Shown here: positions 16,180-25,269 of the stretch, one piece after another
How the letters are laid out: each line of letters opens with the position of its first letter
Numbering within the stretch: the stretch's first letter is position 1
Source: Actinomycetota bacterium
GTDB taxonomy: Bacteria; Actinomycetota; Acidimicrobiia; Acidimicrobiales; Ilumatobacteraceae
NCBI GenBank assembly: GCA_009704985.1
Contig: WLDE01000006.1
Span: 1-48,364 of the forward strand
Direction of reading: 5' to 3'
DNA: 48,364 nt
Translations under genes and position numbers: made by a program
Notes under the pieces: generated by a model
Told to the model about the DNA's origin: nothing
Database searches by the model: none
What the model saw: the letters and a program-made list of their open reading frames with translations, nothing else

Positions 16180-19032
16180 ATGCGGACACCCTCCGACCTC
16201 CCGCCCGACACCAGCACCAGGCGGTTGGGCGATCGAGGCCGCGTCGCCCTCATCGCCGTCGCGGCGATCCTCATCGTGCTGCTGCTCTCGGCCCGGTTCC
16301 TGTCGAGCTTCTACATCGACTACCTGTGGCACCGCAGCGTCGGTCGGGGCGATGTCTTCTGGGGGGTGCTGCTCAGCCAACTCACGCTCTTCGGGCTGTT
16401 CGCCGTGGTGTTCATCGCCCTCGCGGTGCTCAACCTCGTGATCGCCGATCGGCTCGCGCCGATGTCGTTCTCCGCGAACATGCACCCGGTCGTCGAGCGG
16501 TTCCACGAGGTGTTCGGACGCCGGCTCCGGTTGCTGCGCATCGGCGTCGCCGTGGTGTTCGGGGTGCTGTTCGCGCTCCCGGCCACGGCCCAGTGGGTGT
16601 CGTGGACGCTGTTCCGCAACAGCAAGTCGTTCGGCATCACCGACGCGCAGTTCGGCAACGACGTCGGCTTCTACGTCTTCCGTCTGCCGTTCATCACCTT
16701 CGCGATCGACTGGCTGTTCGCCACGCTGGTGTTCATCACCCTGCTCGTCGTGCTCACCCACGTGCTCAACGGTGGCGTGCTGTTCCAGCCGCCGCGTCCG
16801 AAGGTGCGTCGCGCCACCAAGGCGCACGTCGCCGTGCTGCTGGCGCTGCTGGCGATCGTGAAGGCGGGCGACTACTGGGTGAGCCGCTACGAGCTCACCA
16901 CCGAGCGACGCGGGTTCGTGCAGGGCGCCACCTACTCGGTGGTCAACGCGCAGCTGCCGGCCACCGTGCTGCTCGCGCTCATCGCGCTGCTGGTCGCCGC
17001 CCTGTTCCTGTCGACGTTGAAGACCGGGTCGTGGCGGCTCCCGATCGTGGCGTCCGCACTCTGGGCCGTCGTCGCGCTCGTCGGCGGAGTGATCTACCCG
17101 GCGGCCATCCAGGCACTGGTGGTGAACCCGAACCAGAAGGACCGCGAAGCGATCTACATCGAGCGCAACATCACGGCCACGCGACAGGCGCTCGACATCG
17201 TCGAGGTCGACGAGCAGCCGGTGTCGTTCGCCTCGCTCACGGCGCGGGAGATCTCCGACGACATCGAGCCGCTGCAGAACGTCCGCCTGCTCAACCCGGG
17301 CCAGCTCGTCGAGCGGTTCCGTGCCGACCAGGGTCAGCGCGCCGGTCTCACGATCCGCGACCTCGACATCGATCGCTACGACATCGACGGCCGGCTGCAG
17401 CAGGTGATGGTGGCGGCACGTGAGCTCGACCTCGACACGATCGCGAACAAGTCGTGGCAGGGGCGTCACCTCATCTCCACCCACGGCTGCGGTCTGGTGA
17501 TGGCGCCGGTGAACCGGGCCAACACCAACGGCCGTCCCGACTACCGGCCGCTCGAGCTGGCCCGCCCCGAGCTGTACTTCAGCGAGGGTCTCGACGGGTA
17601 CTCGATCGTGCGCACCACGGTGAGCCAGGAGACCTGCCCCGGTCAGCAGAACGCCGGCGCCTACGAGGGCGACGGGGGCATCGCGCTCGACTCCGTGTTC
17701 AAGCGGATGGCGTTCGCGCTGGAGTTCCTCGACTACAACCTGCTCGGCTCGAGCGCGATCACCGACGAGTCGCGGATCTTCTGGATCCGCTCGGTGCGCG
17801 ACCGGGTGGAGAAGGTGGCGCCGTTCCTGTCGTACGACGGCGACCCCTACCCGGTGGAACTCAACGGCGGCGTGGTGTGGGTGGTCGACGCGTACACCAC
17901 GTCGGCGCGCTTCCCGTACGCGCAGAGCGCGAACATCTCGCAGCTCACCCCGAACAGCGGGCTGCGCTTCGACTTCAACTACATCCGCAACAGCGTGAAG
18001 GCCGTCGTGAACGCCTACGACGGGTCGATGCAGTTCTACCTCACGGATCCGACGGACCCGATCGCCCGTGCCTGGGCCGACGCTTTCCCGGATCTGTTCG
18101 TCCCGATGGATCTGATGCCCCAGGAGCTGCGCGAGCACCTGCGCTACCCGGAGGACCTGTTCCGCATCCAGACCGAGGCGTACTCGAAGTACCGCCTCGA
18201 CGGCGACCGCTTCTTCGACCGCAAGGACGCGTGGTCGGTGGCGCAGGCGCCGTCGCAGATCCCGCGGGCTCCCAGCGCCGCCGCCGAGCCCGGCACGGCC
18301 GGCGCGGTCGTCAATGCCCCGGCCGACTTCGCCGAGGAGTCCGGCACGGCACGGTTCATCCCATACTACTCGATGTTCCGGGCGCCCGGTCAGAGCGAGG
18401 CGTCGTTCCAGATGCTGCGGCCCTTCGTGCTGTTCAGCACCGACGACACCCGGAAGGAGCTGTCGGCGTTCATGGTGGCGAGCAGCGATCCCGAGACCTA
18501 TGGTCAGCTGACGGCGTACGTGATGCCCGACGCGGCCACCGACGGCCCGGCGACGGTGCAGGCCGCGATCGACAGCGACAGCGAGATCTCCGCCGAGATC
18601 ACCCTGCTCGACTCGGGTGGATCGTCGGTCACGTTCGGCGACATGCAGTTGATCCCCGTCGGTGACGGCCTGCTCTACCTGCGCCCGCTGTACGTGCGGT
18701 CGGATGCCACCCAGCAGGCCTCGCTGCAGTACACGATCGCCGTCTACAACGGCAACGCGGCGTTCGGTTCGAGCATCGAGGAGGCGTTGGCGAAGCTGTT
18801 CCCGGGCTTCCGTACCGACATCGGCGACATCATCGGCACCGACGTGCCGACCGAGGAACCCGATCCGGGCGGGGAGACGCCGACCACGCAGTCGGTGGAG
18901 GAGCTCCTCGAACGAGCCCAGGAGCTGTTCCTCGAGGCCGACGAGGCGCTGCCCGACTTCGCCCGGTACGCCGAGCTGACCGCACAGGCACGGGAGCTGG
19001 TGCGTCAGGCGCTGGAGCAGGCGGGCGGCTGA
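16180..19032 (+). CDS. UPF0182 family large membrane protein
   Basis: 950 aa, the typical length. Seven hydrophobic segments lie in the first 310 residues (VALIAVAAILIVLLLSA, then LFGLFAVVFIALAVL, and so on), followed by a large extracytoplasmic region. The conserved UPF0182 phrases are present: SFYIDYLWHRSVG, NPNQKDREAIYIERNI-ATRQAL, a WQGRHL-STHG segment and the VVDAYTTSARFPYA region. The C terminus ends in a short coiled coil (ELTAQARELVRQALEQ). Function is unknown, although it is widespread in actinobacteria. Leaderless TAGCCT box upstream. Confidence 0.95.
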   Translation: MRTPSDLPPDTSTRRLGDRGRVALIAVAAILIVLLLSARFLSSFYIDYLWHRSVGRGDVFWGVLLSQLTLFGLFAVVFIALAVLNLVIADRLAPMSFSANMHPVVERFHEVFGRRLRLLRIGVAVVFGVLFALPATAQWVSWTLFRNSKSFGITDAQFGNDVGFYVFRLPFITFAIDWLFATLVFITLLVVLTHVLNGGVLFQPPRPKVRRATKAHVAVLLALLAIVKAGDYWVSRYELTTERRGFVQGATYSVVNAQLPATVLLALIALLVAALFLSTLKTGSWRLPIVASALWAVVALVGGVIYPAAIQALVVNPNQKDREAIYIERNITATRQALDIVEVDEQPVSFASLTAREISDDIEPLQNVRLLNPGQLVERFRADQGQRAGLTIRDLDIDRYDIDGRLQQVMVAARELDLDTIANKSWQGRHLISTHGCGLVMAPVNRANTNGRPDYRPLELARPELYFSEGLDGYSIVRTTVSQETCPGQQNAGAYEGDGGIALDSVFKRMAFALEFLDYNLLGSSAITDESRIFWIRSVRDRVEKVAPFLSYDGDPYPVELNGGVVWVVDAYTTSARFPYAQSANISQLTPNSGLRFDFNYIRNSVKAVVNAYDGSMQFYLTDPTDPIARAWADAFPDLFVPMDLMPQELREHLRYPEDLFRIQTEAYSKYRLDGDRFFDRKDAWSVAQAPSQIPRAPSAAAEPGTAGAVVNAPADFAEESGTARFIPYYSMFRAPGQSEASFQMLRPFVLFSTDDTRKELSAFMVASSDPETYGQLTAYVMPDAATDGPATVQAAIDSDSEISAEITLLDSGGSSVTFGDMQLIPVGDGLLYLRPLYVRSDATQQASLQYTIAVYNGNAAFGSSIEEALAKLFPGFRTDIGDIIGTDVPTEEPDPGGETPTTQSVEELLERAQELFLEADEALPDFARYAELTAQARELVRQALEQAGG

Positions 19033-19081
19033 CGGTCACGCCGGAATCCGGTGTTCACCCGTTCCGGGGTGGGCGCCGGAT

Positions 19082-20653
19082 TCAGCGGCCGCGGAGCTGG
19101 CGCACCTGCTCGGCCAGCGCGGCCAGATCCTCGCGGAACGAGATCTCGTAGCGGGCCTGCTCGGCGGCGAGCTTCACCTGACCGCTGCGCAGCGACTGCA
19201 GTGCCTCGTCGTCCACGCTGCCGCCGGCCGGCTGGCGCTCGGCCAGCGAGTCCATGTCGCGGCTGAGCTCGCTCAGCTGGTTGGCGAGCTGCGTGCTCAC
19301 GTTCTGGATCCGCTCGTCGATCGCGAGTGCCTGGCGGAGCGCCGTGCGAGCGTCCTCCTCGGTGTCGCCCATACGCTGTGACAGCGACGCGAGCTGCTGC
19401 TGCAGCCCTGCCGTGTCGGGCACGGACGCGGCGAGCTCGCCGATGCGCTGCTGCAGCTGGGCGATCTCGCCGCCACGGTCGGGGATCGCCCCGAGGCGTG
19501 CGTCGAGTTCGGCGAGGCGACCCGGGAGCTCGGCGATCTCGGCGCTGCGGACCTCGATGAGCTCGCGCAGACCGGCGACGTCGGCGCTGCGCAGCTCGAC
19601 GACCTGGCGCAGCCGCTCGAGGTCGGAGGTGACGCTGCCGATCGCTGCCGGGTCGCCGGTGACGCCGGTGACGCCGGCACCGTGACCGACCGGTGCTGCG
19701 GCGACGGCGGCGAGCCGCTCGTCGAGCGCTGCGACCCGCTCGGCGAGGGCGGCCTGGGCGCGCACCTGCTCGTCGAGTGCGGCGAGGCGCTCGGCGAGTG
19801 CTGCCTGCTGTTGCAGCTGCGCATCGAGCTCGGTGAGGCGCGCCTCGAGTGCCGCGGTGGAGTCGGCCGAGGCCGACCCGGCGGGCGCGGGCGCCTCGGC
19901 GATGCGACGCTGGAGTGCGGCGAGCTGCTCGATGAGCTCGGCGCGGGTGGCCGCCTGCTCGGTGGCGAGGCGGGTGGCCTCCTCGGTCGCGGTGACCCGC
20001 TGGCCGAGCAGGGCGAGGCGCTCGGCGAGCTCCTCGGTGCCCGCGAGCGAGGCGAGCTCGTCGAGGCGCTGGCTGATCCGGTCGGAGTCGGCGTTGCGCT
20101 GCTGGAGCAGACCGATGCGGTCGCTGAGCGCGGTGACCTGGTCGGCGAGGTCGGCCTGGGTGCTGATGCGTGCGTTCAGCTGGCCGATCTGCTGCTGCAG
20201 CAACTCCACGGTCTGGGCGCTGCGGGTGAGCGCGTCCAGACGGCCGGCCAGCTCGTCGTCGGGGGCCACGGGGGCGGCGGCGAGCTCGGCGACATCGTCG
20301 AGGCGCTGCGAGAGCTCCGCGAGGCGCGGCTGGAGCTCGGCTGCGGCGCCGGCGCCGGCGTTCTGCTCGACGTCGATCACGCGCTGGTGCAGTTCGTCGA
20401 CCTTGGCACCGACGTCGAGGCTGTTCTCGATGCGGTGCTCGAGCGACTCGATCTTCTCGACGATCTCGGCGGTGTCGCTCTTCGCGTTGGACGACAGCAC
20501 CATGGTGGTGGCGGCGAGCGAGCTCAGCCGGTCCTCGAGGGACGCCTTGGACTGCTCGGCGGCGTCGAGCCGTTCCTTCAGCTCCACCAGTTCGTTGCGG
20601 AGCACGAGGAACTCGACCGGGTCGATCGTTTGCTTCTTCTTGAAGAGTCCCAT
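19082..20653 (-). CDS. Long coiled-coil protein
   Basis: 523 aa. After a basic N terminus (MGLFKKKQTIDP) almost the whole protein is heptad-patterned coiled coil, rich in LAELSQRLD-like units that repeat roughly every 30-40 residues. No enzymatic motif is visible. It may be a structural, tropomyosin-like or tethering protein; repeats like these also mislead homology searches. A GAGGG sequence lies 10 nt before the ATG at 20653. The leader upstream holds a perfect 8-bp hairpin (20714-20733). The cNMP-binding gene lies upstream on the same strand, 217 bp away. Confidence 0.8.
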   Translation of the reverse strand: MGLFKKKQTIDPVEFLVLRNELVELKERLDAAEQSKASLEDRLSSLAATTMVLSSNAKSDTAEIVEKIESLEHRIENSLDVGAKVDELHQRVIDVEQNAGAGAAAELQPRLAELSQRLDDVAELAAAPVAPDDELAGRLDALTRSAQTVELLQQQIGQLNARISTQADLADQVTALSDRIGLLQQRNADSDRISQRLDELASLAGTEELAERLALLGQRVTATEEATRLATEQAATRAELIEQLAALQRRIAEAPAPAGSASADSTAALEARLTELDAQLQQQAALAERLAALDEQVRAQAALAERVAALDERLAAVAAAPVGHGAGVTGVTGDPAAIGSVTSDLERLRQVVELRSADVAGLRELIEVRSAEIAELPGRLAELDARLGAIPDRGGEIAQLQQRIGELAASVPDTAGLQQQLASLSQRMGDTEEDARTALRQALAIDERIQNVSTQLANQLSELSRDMDSLAERQPAGGSVDDEALQSLRSGQVKLAAEQARYEISFREDLAALAEQVRQLRGR

Positions 20654-20713
20654 GGACGGACGGCCCTCTTGTTCGGTCGACGACCCCGCCGGGATCGGAC
20701 CGCGGACAGGAGC

Positions 20714-20733
20714 GCACACGTCACGACGTGTGC
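20714..20733 (-). promoter_or_regulatory. Perfect palindrome GCACACGT-CACG-ACGTGTGC
   Basis: 8-bp arms around 4 nt, 61-80 nt upstream of the coiled-coil gene. It could be an operator or an mRNA leader hairpin; a TACGGT hexamer just upstream would put it at the 5' end of the transcript. Confidence 0.5.
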
Positions 20734-20870
20734 ATCAACCGTACTCTCTGGGTTCTCGGATTTCGGGGAGGCCGACGCCCTGCGCGGACGCTCCGATCGA
20801 GGGGTCCGTCAACCGTCGTCGAGCCCGTTCGTCACGCCGGTCGAGGGACCCGTCGAGGGCCGGTCGAGGG

Positions 20871-21266
20871 TCAGTCGTCGGCGGCGCGGGTGGCGACGAT
20901 CGGCAGCATCCGCACGGCCAGCTGCGGCACGTCCTCGAGCAGCGCGGCGAACCCACGGCCGTCGATGTGGAGGATGACGCCGTCGGTCTTGGCGACGACG
21001 GAGGAGTTGCGCGGACGGTGCGCGAGCAGCGCCATCTCGCCGGCGAACCCGCCCGGGCCGATGTCGGCCACGTGCTCGCCGCCGCGGCGGACCTCGAGCT
21101 CACCCTCGAGCACCACGACCATCTCGTGACCCACGTTGCCCTCGGTCATGAGCACCTGCCCGGCCTTCACGCGGAGCTCGGTGGAGATCCCGTGCACGTG
21201 TTCGAGCTCGTGCTTGTTGAACTTCGAGAACAGCGGAATGGCCAGCAGACGGTCCTGGTGCTTCAT
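20871..21266 (-). CDS. Cyclic nucleotide-binding domain protein
   Basis: 131 aa, a stand-alone cNMP-binding beta-barrel of the CRP/PKA type without a DNA-binding domain. Typical pieces are LLAIPLFSKFNKHELEHV, LMTEGNVGHEMVVVLEGELEV and the phosphate-binding cassette GFAGEMALLAHRPRNSSV. It keeps the Gly-Glu and the Arg, so ligand binding is plausible. The ATG at 21266 has a strong GGGAGG 5-6 nt upstream, so this gene is not leaderless. It may act on a partner protein; the coiled-coil gene follows on the same strand. Confidence 0.88.
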   Translation of the reverse strand: MKHQDRLLAIPLFSKFNKHELEHVHGISTELRVKAGQVLMTEGNVGHEMVVVLEGELEVRRGGEHVADIGPGGFAGEMALLAHRPRNSSVVAKTDGVILHIDGRGFAALLEDVPQLAVRMLPIVATRAADD

Positions 21267-21394
21267 CGTTCCTCCCAACGGGACGATCCCGGACGGTCAC
21301 GTGCCGGCCGGACGGCGGGGAGCCTATGCCCACGGGACGGGCGTGTCCCGCCTCGGACGACGTGTCGACGGTCGCCGGCGAGCTCGGGTGGTCG

Positions 21395-21844
<450 letters not shown>

Positions 21845-21851
21845 GGGTCCG

Positions 21852-21857
21852 ACGCTA
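21852..21857 (-). promoter_or_regulatory. -10 hexamer TAGCGT for msrB
   Basis: Seven nt before the ATG at 21844. Confidence 0.5.
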
Positions 21858-21964
21858 CCGACCCGGCGACGGTGGCGCTGCTCGTGCGCACACCCCGCCT
21901 CGGGTCGGATCGTCGCGGTCGCGACGACGCGTACCGTTCGCACGGGAGAGAGGGGGGGTCGCAG

Positions 21965-22191
21965 GTGGGTGGAGCGGAGATCACGCTGTTGCTGGGGTTG
22001 CTGCTGCCGGTCGTGATCGGCGGGGCGATCGTGCTCCTCGTCGGCCGCCTCCGCCACCTCCTCCTCCGTCCGGTGGCGGGACCCCGGTCGATCGCGTGGG
22101 GGAGTTGGAGCGCCTGGCCAAGCTCCACGAGGCCGGTCACCTCACGGCGGCCGAGTTCGCCGAGGCCAAGCAGCGGCTGCTCGGCGGCTGA
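21965..22191 (+). pseudogene. TM-SHOCT small protein with a frame disruption
   Basis: From GTG 21965 (behind a GAGAGAGGGGGG ribosome site and a TACCGT box at 21932-21937) the first frame encodes one TM helix, ITLLLGLLLPVVIGGAIVLL. The last part, in a frame shifted by -1, encodes a clean SHOCT domain (GELERLAKLHEAGHLTAAEF, ending in QRLLGG at the TGA 22189-22191). TM plus SHOCT is a common small-protein layout, and the two frames meet in a proline/CCT-rich stretch around 22050-22085. Either one base is gained or lost here (mutation or sequencing error) or the ribosome shifts frame. Confidence 0.55.
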
Positions 22192-22208
22192 TCCGCGTCA
22201 GAGCGCCG

Positions 22209-23579
22209 TCAGAGCGCCTTGCCGGGGTTGAGCATCCCGGTGGGGTCGAACGTGGCCTTCACGCGCTGCTGCCAGGCGTGGTGGACCGGGTCGAGCTCGC
22301 GGGCGAGGAAGCGGCGCTTCAAGGTGCCGACGCCGTGCTCGGCGGCGATGGTGCCGCCGAGGCGCAGCGACAGCTCGACGATGTCCGAGAACGCCGACTC
22401 GGCACGGGCGATCTCGTCGGGGTCGCCGCCGTCGAACACGAGCAGTGGGTGCATGTTGCCGTCGCCGGCGTGGCCGATGGTGGGCAGGTGGATCCGGTGG
22501 CGTTCGCCGATCTCGACGATGCCGGCGAGCAGCTCGGCGAGGCGCTGGCGGGGCACCGCGACGTCCTCGGGCAACATCGCCTTGCCGAGGTGCTCGAACG
22601 CCGGCCACACGCGGCGGCGCACCTCCACGAACATGTCGCCCTCCGCCGGGTCGCTCACGTGGTGGACCTCGGTGGCGCCCTCCGCGAGGCAGGTCTCGGC
22701 CATCTCCGCGATCGCGGACGCTGCCCTGTCTCCGTTGGACTGCACGAGCAGCAGGCACGCAGCCGACGTGTCGAGATCCATGCGGTACACGTCGTTCACC
22801 TGGCGCAGCGACGCCTGGTCGACGATCTCCATGAGGCTCGGTTCGTGGCCGGTGCGGAAGATGTCGAGGATCGCCCGGCCGGCCGAGGGGAGGTCGGCGA
22901 AGTAGGCCACGGCCGTCGACGGCAGCGGCGGCAACGGCACGAGCTTCACCGTCACCTCGGTGATCACCCCGAGCACGCCCTCGGATCCGACGAACACGCC
23001 GGTGAGATCGAGGCCGGCCGTGTTCTTCAGCGTGTGGCGGCCCGTGCGGATCACCTCGCCCGAGGCGAGCACGACCTCGAGCCCGATCACGTAGTCGCGG
23101 GTGACGCCGTATCGCACGCAGCACAGACCGCCCGCGTTGGTGGCGACGTTGCCGCCGATGCTGGAGATCTCGTACGACGCCGGATCGGGTGGGTAGAACA
23201 GCCCGTGCTCGGCGACCGCACGCTTCAGGTCGCCGTTGAGCACACCCGGCTGCACGCGGGCCATGCGGTTGGCGCTGTCGATCTCCAGCACCTGGTTCAT
23301 GCGGTGCAGCGAGAGCATCACGCAACCATCGACGGCGTTGGCCCCGCCGCAGAGCCCGCTGCCGGCGCCGCGGGTGACGACCGGGACCCCGGCGGCTCGA
23401 GCCGCGTCGATCGCCGCCACCACCTCGGCCGTCGACCGGGGCATCACGAGCACCGCCGCCGCGCCGGCCCGCTCGAACATCGCCCGGTCCTGTGCGTACG
23501 CGGCGATCACGTCGGGGTCGGTCTGGAGGCAGTCGGCGGGCAGCCGGGCGGACAGCTCGGCGAGCAAGGAGACGGTCAC
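22209..23579 (-). CDS. FAD-linked oxidase, GlcD/D-lactate dehydrogenase type
   Basis: 456 aa. The N-terminal FAD_binding_4 (PCMH) domain has VTRGAGSGLCGGANA as the FAD-pyrophosphate loop and SSIGGNVATNAGGLCCVRYG, the classic GlcD/Dld signature. The C-terminal FAD-oxidase domain has IGHAGDGNMHP and EHGVGTLKR with the active-site His residues. It oxidises a 2-hydroxy acid (glycolate, D-lactate or similar) to the 2-oxo acid. The GTG at 23579 was chosen because GGGGG lies just upstream and the N terminus is normal there. The gene faces the tRNA, 87 bp away. Confidence 0.92.
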   Translation of the reverse strand: MTVSLLAELSARLPADCLQTDPDVIAAYAQDRAMFERAGAAAVLVMPRSTAEVVAAIDAARAAGVPVVTRGAGSGLCGGANAVDGCVMLSLHRMNQVLEIDSANRMARVQPGVLNGDLKRAVAEHGLFYPPDPASYEISSIGGNVATNAGGLCCVRYGVTRDYVIGLEVVLASGEVIRTGRHTLKNTAGLDLTGVFVGSEGVLGVITEVTVKLVPLPPLPSTAVAYFADLPSAGRAILDIFRTGHEPSLMEIVDQASLRQVNDVYRMDLDTSAACLLLVQSNGDRAASAIAEMAETCLAEGATEVHHVSDPAEGDMFVEVRRRVWPAFEHLGKAMLPEDVAVPRQRLAELLAGIVEIGERHRIHLPTIGHAGDGNMHPLLVFDGGDPDEIARAESAFSDIVELSLRLGGTIAAEHGVGTLKRRFLARELDPVHHAWQQRVKATFDPTGMLNPGKAL

Positions 23580-23666
23580 GCCCCCATCATGCTCCGAACC
23601 CGGGGTGCTCACCCGTCCGGCCGGTTGCGAACTCCGGGGTGACGGCGGTACCGTGTCATCTCCCAA

Positions 23667-23743
<77 letters not shown>

Positions 23744-23758
23744 AATGTAAGACCAGTT

Positions 23759-23794
23759 CAGAGGCCCTTTCCGAGAAATCGGGAAGGGCCTCTG
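23759..23794 (+). terminator. Hairpin terminator after tRNA-fMet
   Basis: CAGAGGCCCTT pairs with AAGGGCCTCTG, and an inner CCGA/TCGG pair closes a GAAA loop. There is no long T run, as is common in high-GC actinobacteria. Confidence 0.7.
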
Positions 23795-23815
23795 ACGTTG
23801 CCGGAAGGGTTCGAC

Positions 23816-23833
23816 GCGAACAGAACGCGAACA
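23816..23833 (+). repeat. 18-bp direct repeat, copy 1
   Basis: GCGAACAGAACGCGAACA; exact copy at 23949-23966, imperfect copy at 25087-25106. All lie inside the small att-flanked module, so they may be integrase or excisionase arm sites. Confidence 0.6.
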
Positions 23834-23948
23834 ACACTGACCTTCGGAGCGGAACCCGAAGAGGTCAGACCCGCGGCCGTGGGGAGGCGGGGAACAGACC
23901 CATCGTCCCCTAACTAGAGGGCCTCCGACCTTGTCGGATATGCGTCGA

Positions 23949-23966
23949 GCGAACAGAACGCGAACA
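23949..23966 (+). repeat. 18-bp direct repeat, copy 2
   Basis: Identical to 23816-23833 and spaced 133 bp from it. Confidence 0.6.
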
Positions 23967-24029
23967 GCGTTGAGCTTCGGGGATGGAAGCCGATCGTCCG
24001 AGACCGTAGGGCCGCCTCGGGCATGTCCG

Positions 24030-24058
24030 TTGCGGTTATTGCACTTGACGCGTACGAT
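24030..24058 (+). promoter_or_regulatory. Sigma-70-type promoter of the HTH/PIN operon
   Basis: TTGCGG (24030-24035), a 17-bp spacer and TACGAT (24053-24058), ending 7 nt before the GTG at 24066. The spacing is ideal and gives a leaderless message. Confidence 0.65.
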
Positions 24059-24065
24059 CGGGCTG

Positions 24066-24500
24066 GTGACAAGTGCTGTCGAGATCAGGCCTGGCTCGGT
24101 CCAGGCGCGTGAGTTGGAGGTCATCGAACGTGTCCTGGCTCGCGACGGCGGCGAGGGTGCCCGGCTGATCGACTCCGCTGGTGACCCGGTGGAGATGCCC
24201 GCAGAACTGGTTGGCGCGCTGAAGACGATCGTGGAGCACCTTCGAGCCGGGCATGGTGTCAGCGTCGCGTCGTTGCAGGCCGAACTGACGACCGTCGAGG
24301 CAGCGGAGCTCTTGAACGTGAGCCGCCCGCATCTGATCAAGCTTGTCGATGGTGGCGCGCTGCCGTTCCGGATGGTCGGAACACATCGGCGGCTGCGGTT
24401 GGTCGATGTGCTCGCCTACCGCGACCGCCAGGACGCTGCTGCCCGTGAAGCGCTCGACGAGTTGACCCGCCAAGCCGAAGATCTCGGCCTCTACGACTGA
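24066..24500 (+). CDS. Excisionase-type HTH protein, probable antitoxin
   Basis: 144 aa. The C-terminal half holds a helix-turn-helix of the MerR-like excisionase class (TVEAAELLNVSRPHLIKLVD, then the wing MVGTHRRLRLVDVLAYRDRQ). The N-terminal half is helical and less conserved. It sits 4 nt before a PIN-domain gene, the usual order for this antitoxin-toxin type, in which the HTH protein binds both its promoter and the toxin. An excisionase role is possible because of the att-flanked location, but no intact integrase is beside it. GTG start with a leaderless promoter. Confidence 0.82.
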   Translation: MTSAVEIRPGSVQARELEVIERVLARDGGEGARLIDSAGDPVEMPAELVGALKTIVEHLRAGHGVSVASLQAELTTVEAAELLNVSRPHLIKLVDGGALPFRMVGTHRRLRLVDVLAYRDRQDAAAREALDELTRQAEDLGLYD

Positions 24501-24504
24501 TCCT

Positions 24505-25074
24505 GTGGCGGTATCCGGTCGTGTCGTGGTTGTCGACGCGAACGTCCTGTACTCGATCGAGTTGACCGATCTGCTCCTGACGCTCGCAGCACATCGACTC
24601 GTCCGCGTGCACTGGTCACCGACCATCCTCGATGAAGTCCGCCGCAACCTCGCCAAGCGAGCCGACCTCACACCGGACGCGATCGCCTACCGCATCGACC
24701 GAATGAACCTTGCCGTGCCCGGCGCGCTCGACGAGGCACCCGAGGCGCTCGTTGCGGCGATGCCGATCACCGAGCACGACCGGCACGTCCTCGCGCTCGC
24801 GGTGCACGTCGACGCCGACTGCATCGTCACGTTCAACCTGCGCGACTTCCCAGCGGGTGCGTGTGAACCGTACGGCATCGAAATCGTCGATCCGGACAGC
24901 TTCGCGGTGGCCGTTGCCGAAAGCGACCCAGCGCGGGCCCACGCCGCGTTGACCGACATCGCTCGCAGACGCACCCGTCCGCCAATGACCGTTGACGAAC
25001 TCCTCGACCGGGTCGAGATTGTCCTGCCCAACTTCGTCAGTCGGGTGCGAGCCGGCTTGTCCGACACCGCCTGA
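24505..25074 (+). CDS. PIN-domain ribonuclease toxin
   Basis: 189 aa. PIN domains cleave RNA with a cluster of acidic residues around Mg2+. Here these are D11 in VVVDANVLYS, the Glu in ILDEVRRNL, and the Asp residues of TEHDRHVLALAVHVDADCIV and the FNLRDF strand. The C-terminal extension (about 150-189) is helical. It is co-transcribed with the HTH gene (4-nt gap, GTG start), forming a type II toxin-antitoxin pair. It is slightly larger than VapC-type toxins and fits the DUF-type PIN_3 group paired with excisionase-like antitoxins. Confidence 0.85.
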   Translation: MAVSGRVVVVDANVLYSIELTDLLLTLAAHRLVRVHWSPTILDEVRRNLAKRADLTPDAIAYRIDRMNLAVPGALDEAPEALVAAMPITEHDRHVLALAVHVDADCIVTFNLRDFPAGACEPYGIEIVDPDSFAVAVAESDPARAHAALTDIARRRTRPPMTVDELLDRVEIVLPNFVSRVRAGLSDTA

Positions 25075-25086
25075 GTCGTCTCGTGC

Positions 25087-25106
25087 GCGAACACGATGCG
25101 AACACC
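25087..25106 (+). repeat. Imperfect copy of the 18-bp direct repeat
   Basis: Reads GCGAACACGATGCGAACACC, related to the two copies near the tRNA end of the module. Confidence 0.45.
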
Positions 25107-25230
25107 ACGGTCACCAACGGGTGCCCATGAGCGCGGACGAAACGGGCATCCAGCAGCGACGAAGTGGCGATCTACCTGCACCAACGCATCCGGCAGCCGA
25201 TCAGACCACACGTGATGCTGTCGGCTCATG

Positions 25231-25269
25231 ACCCGAAGGTCGCAGGTTCAAATCCTGCCCCCGCCACCA
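25231..25269 (+). other. att-like duplication of the tRNA-fMet 3' end (39 bp exact)
   Basis: Identical to 23705-23743. The preceding TCGGCTCATG also resembles the tRNA anticodon arm. It bounds the small HTH/PIN module and abuts the recombinase remnant. Confidence 0.85.

Larger units (their letters stand above)
23744..24065. other. Gene-free stretch: terminator, direct repeats and promoter
   Basis: 322 bp with no convincing ORF. It holds a strong hairpin (23759-23794), two exact 18-bp copies of GCGAACAGAACGCGAACA (23816-23833 and 23949-23966), each followed by a similar TGA-CTTCGG block, and the promoter of the HTH/PIN pair. Confidence 0.7.

Noticed and set aside
16051..18138. 695-codon minus-strand ORF opposite UPF0182
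   Set aside because: His/Arg/Glu-rich antisense shadow typical of GC-rich codon third positions; the plus-strand protein is a known family.
23571..23600. Four-codon ATG-ATG ORF overlapping the FAD-oxidase GTG
   Set aside because: No TAnnnT box at the right distance; the purine run reads better as a Shine-Dalgarno. Not strong enough to call a leader peptide.
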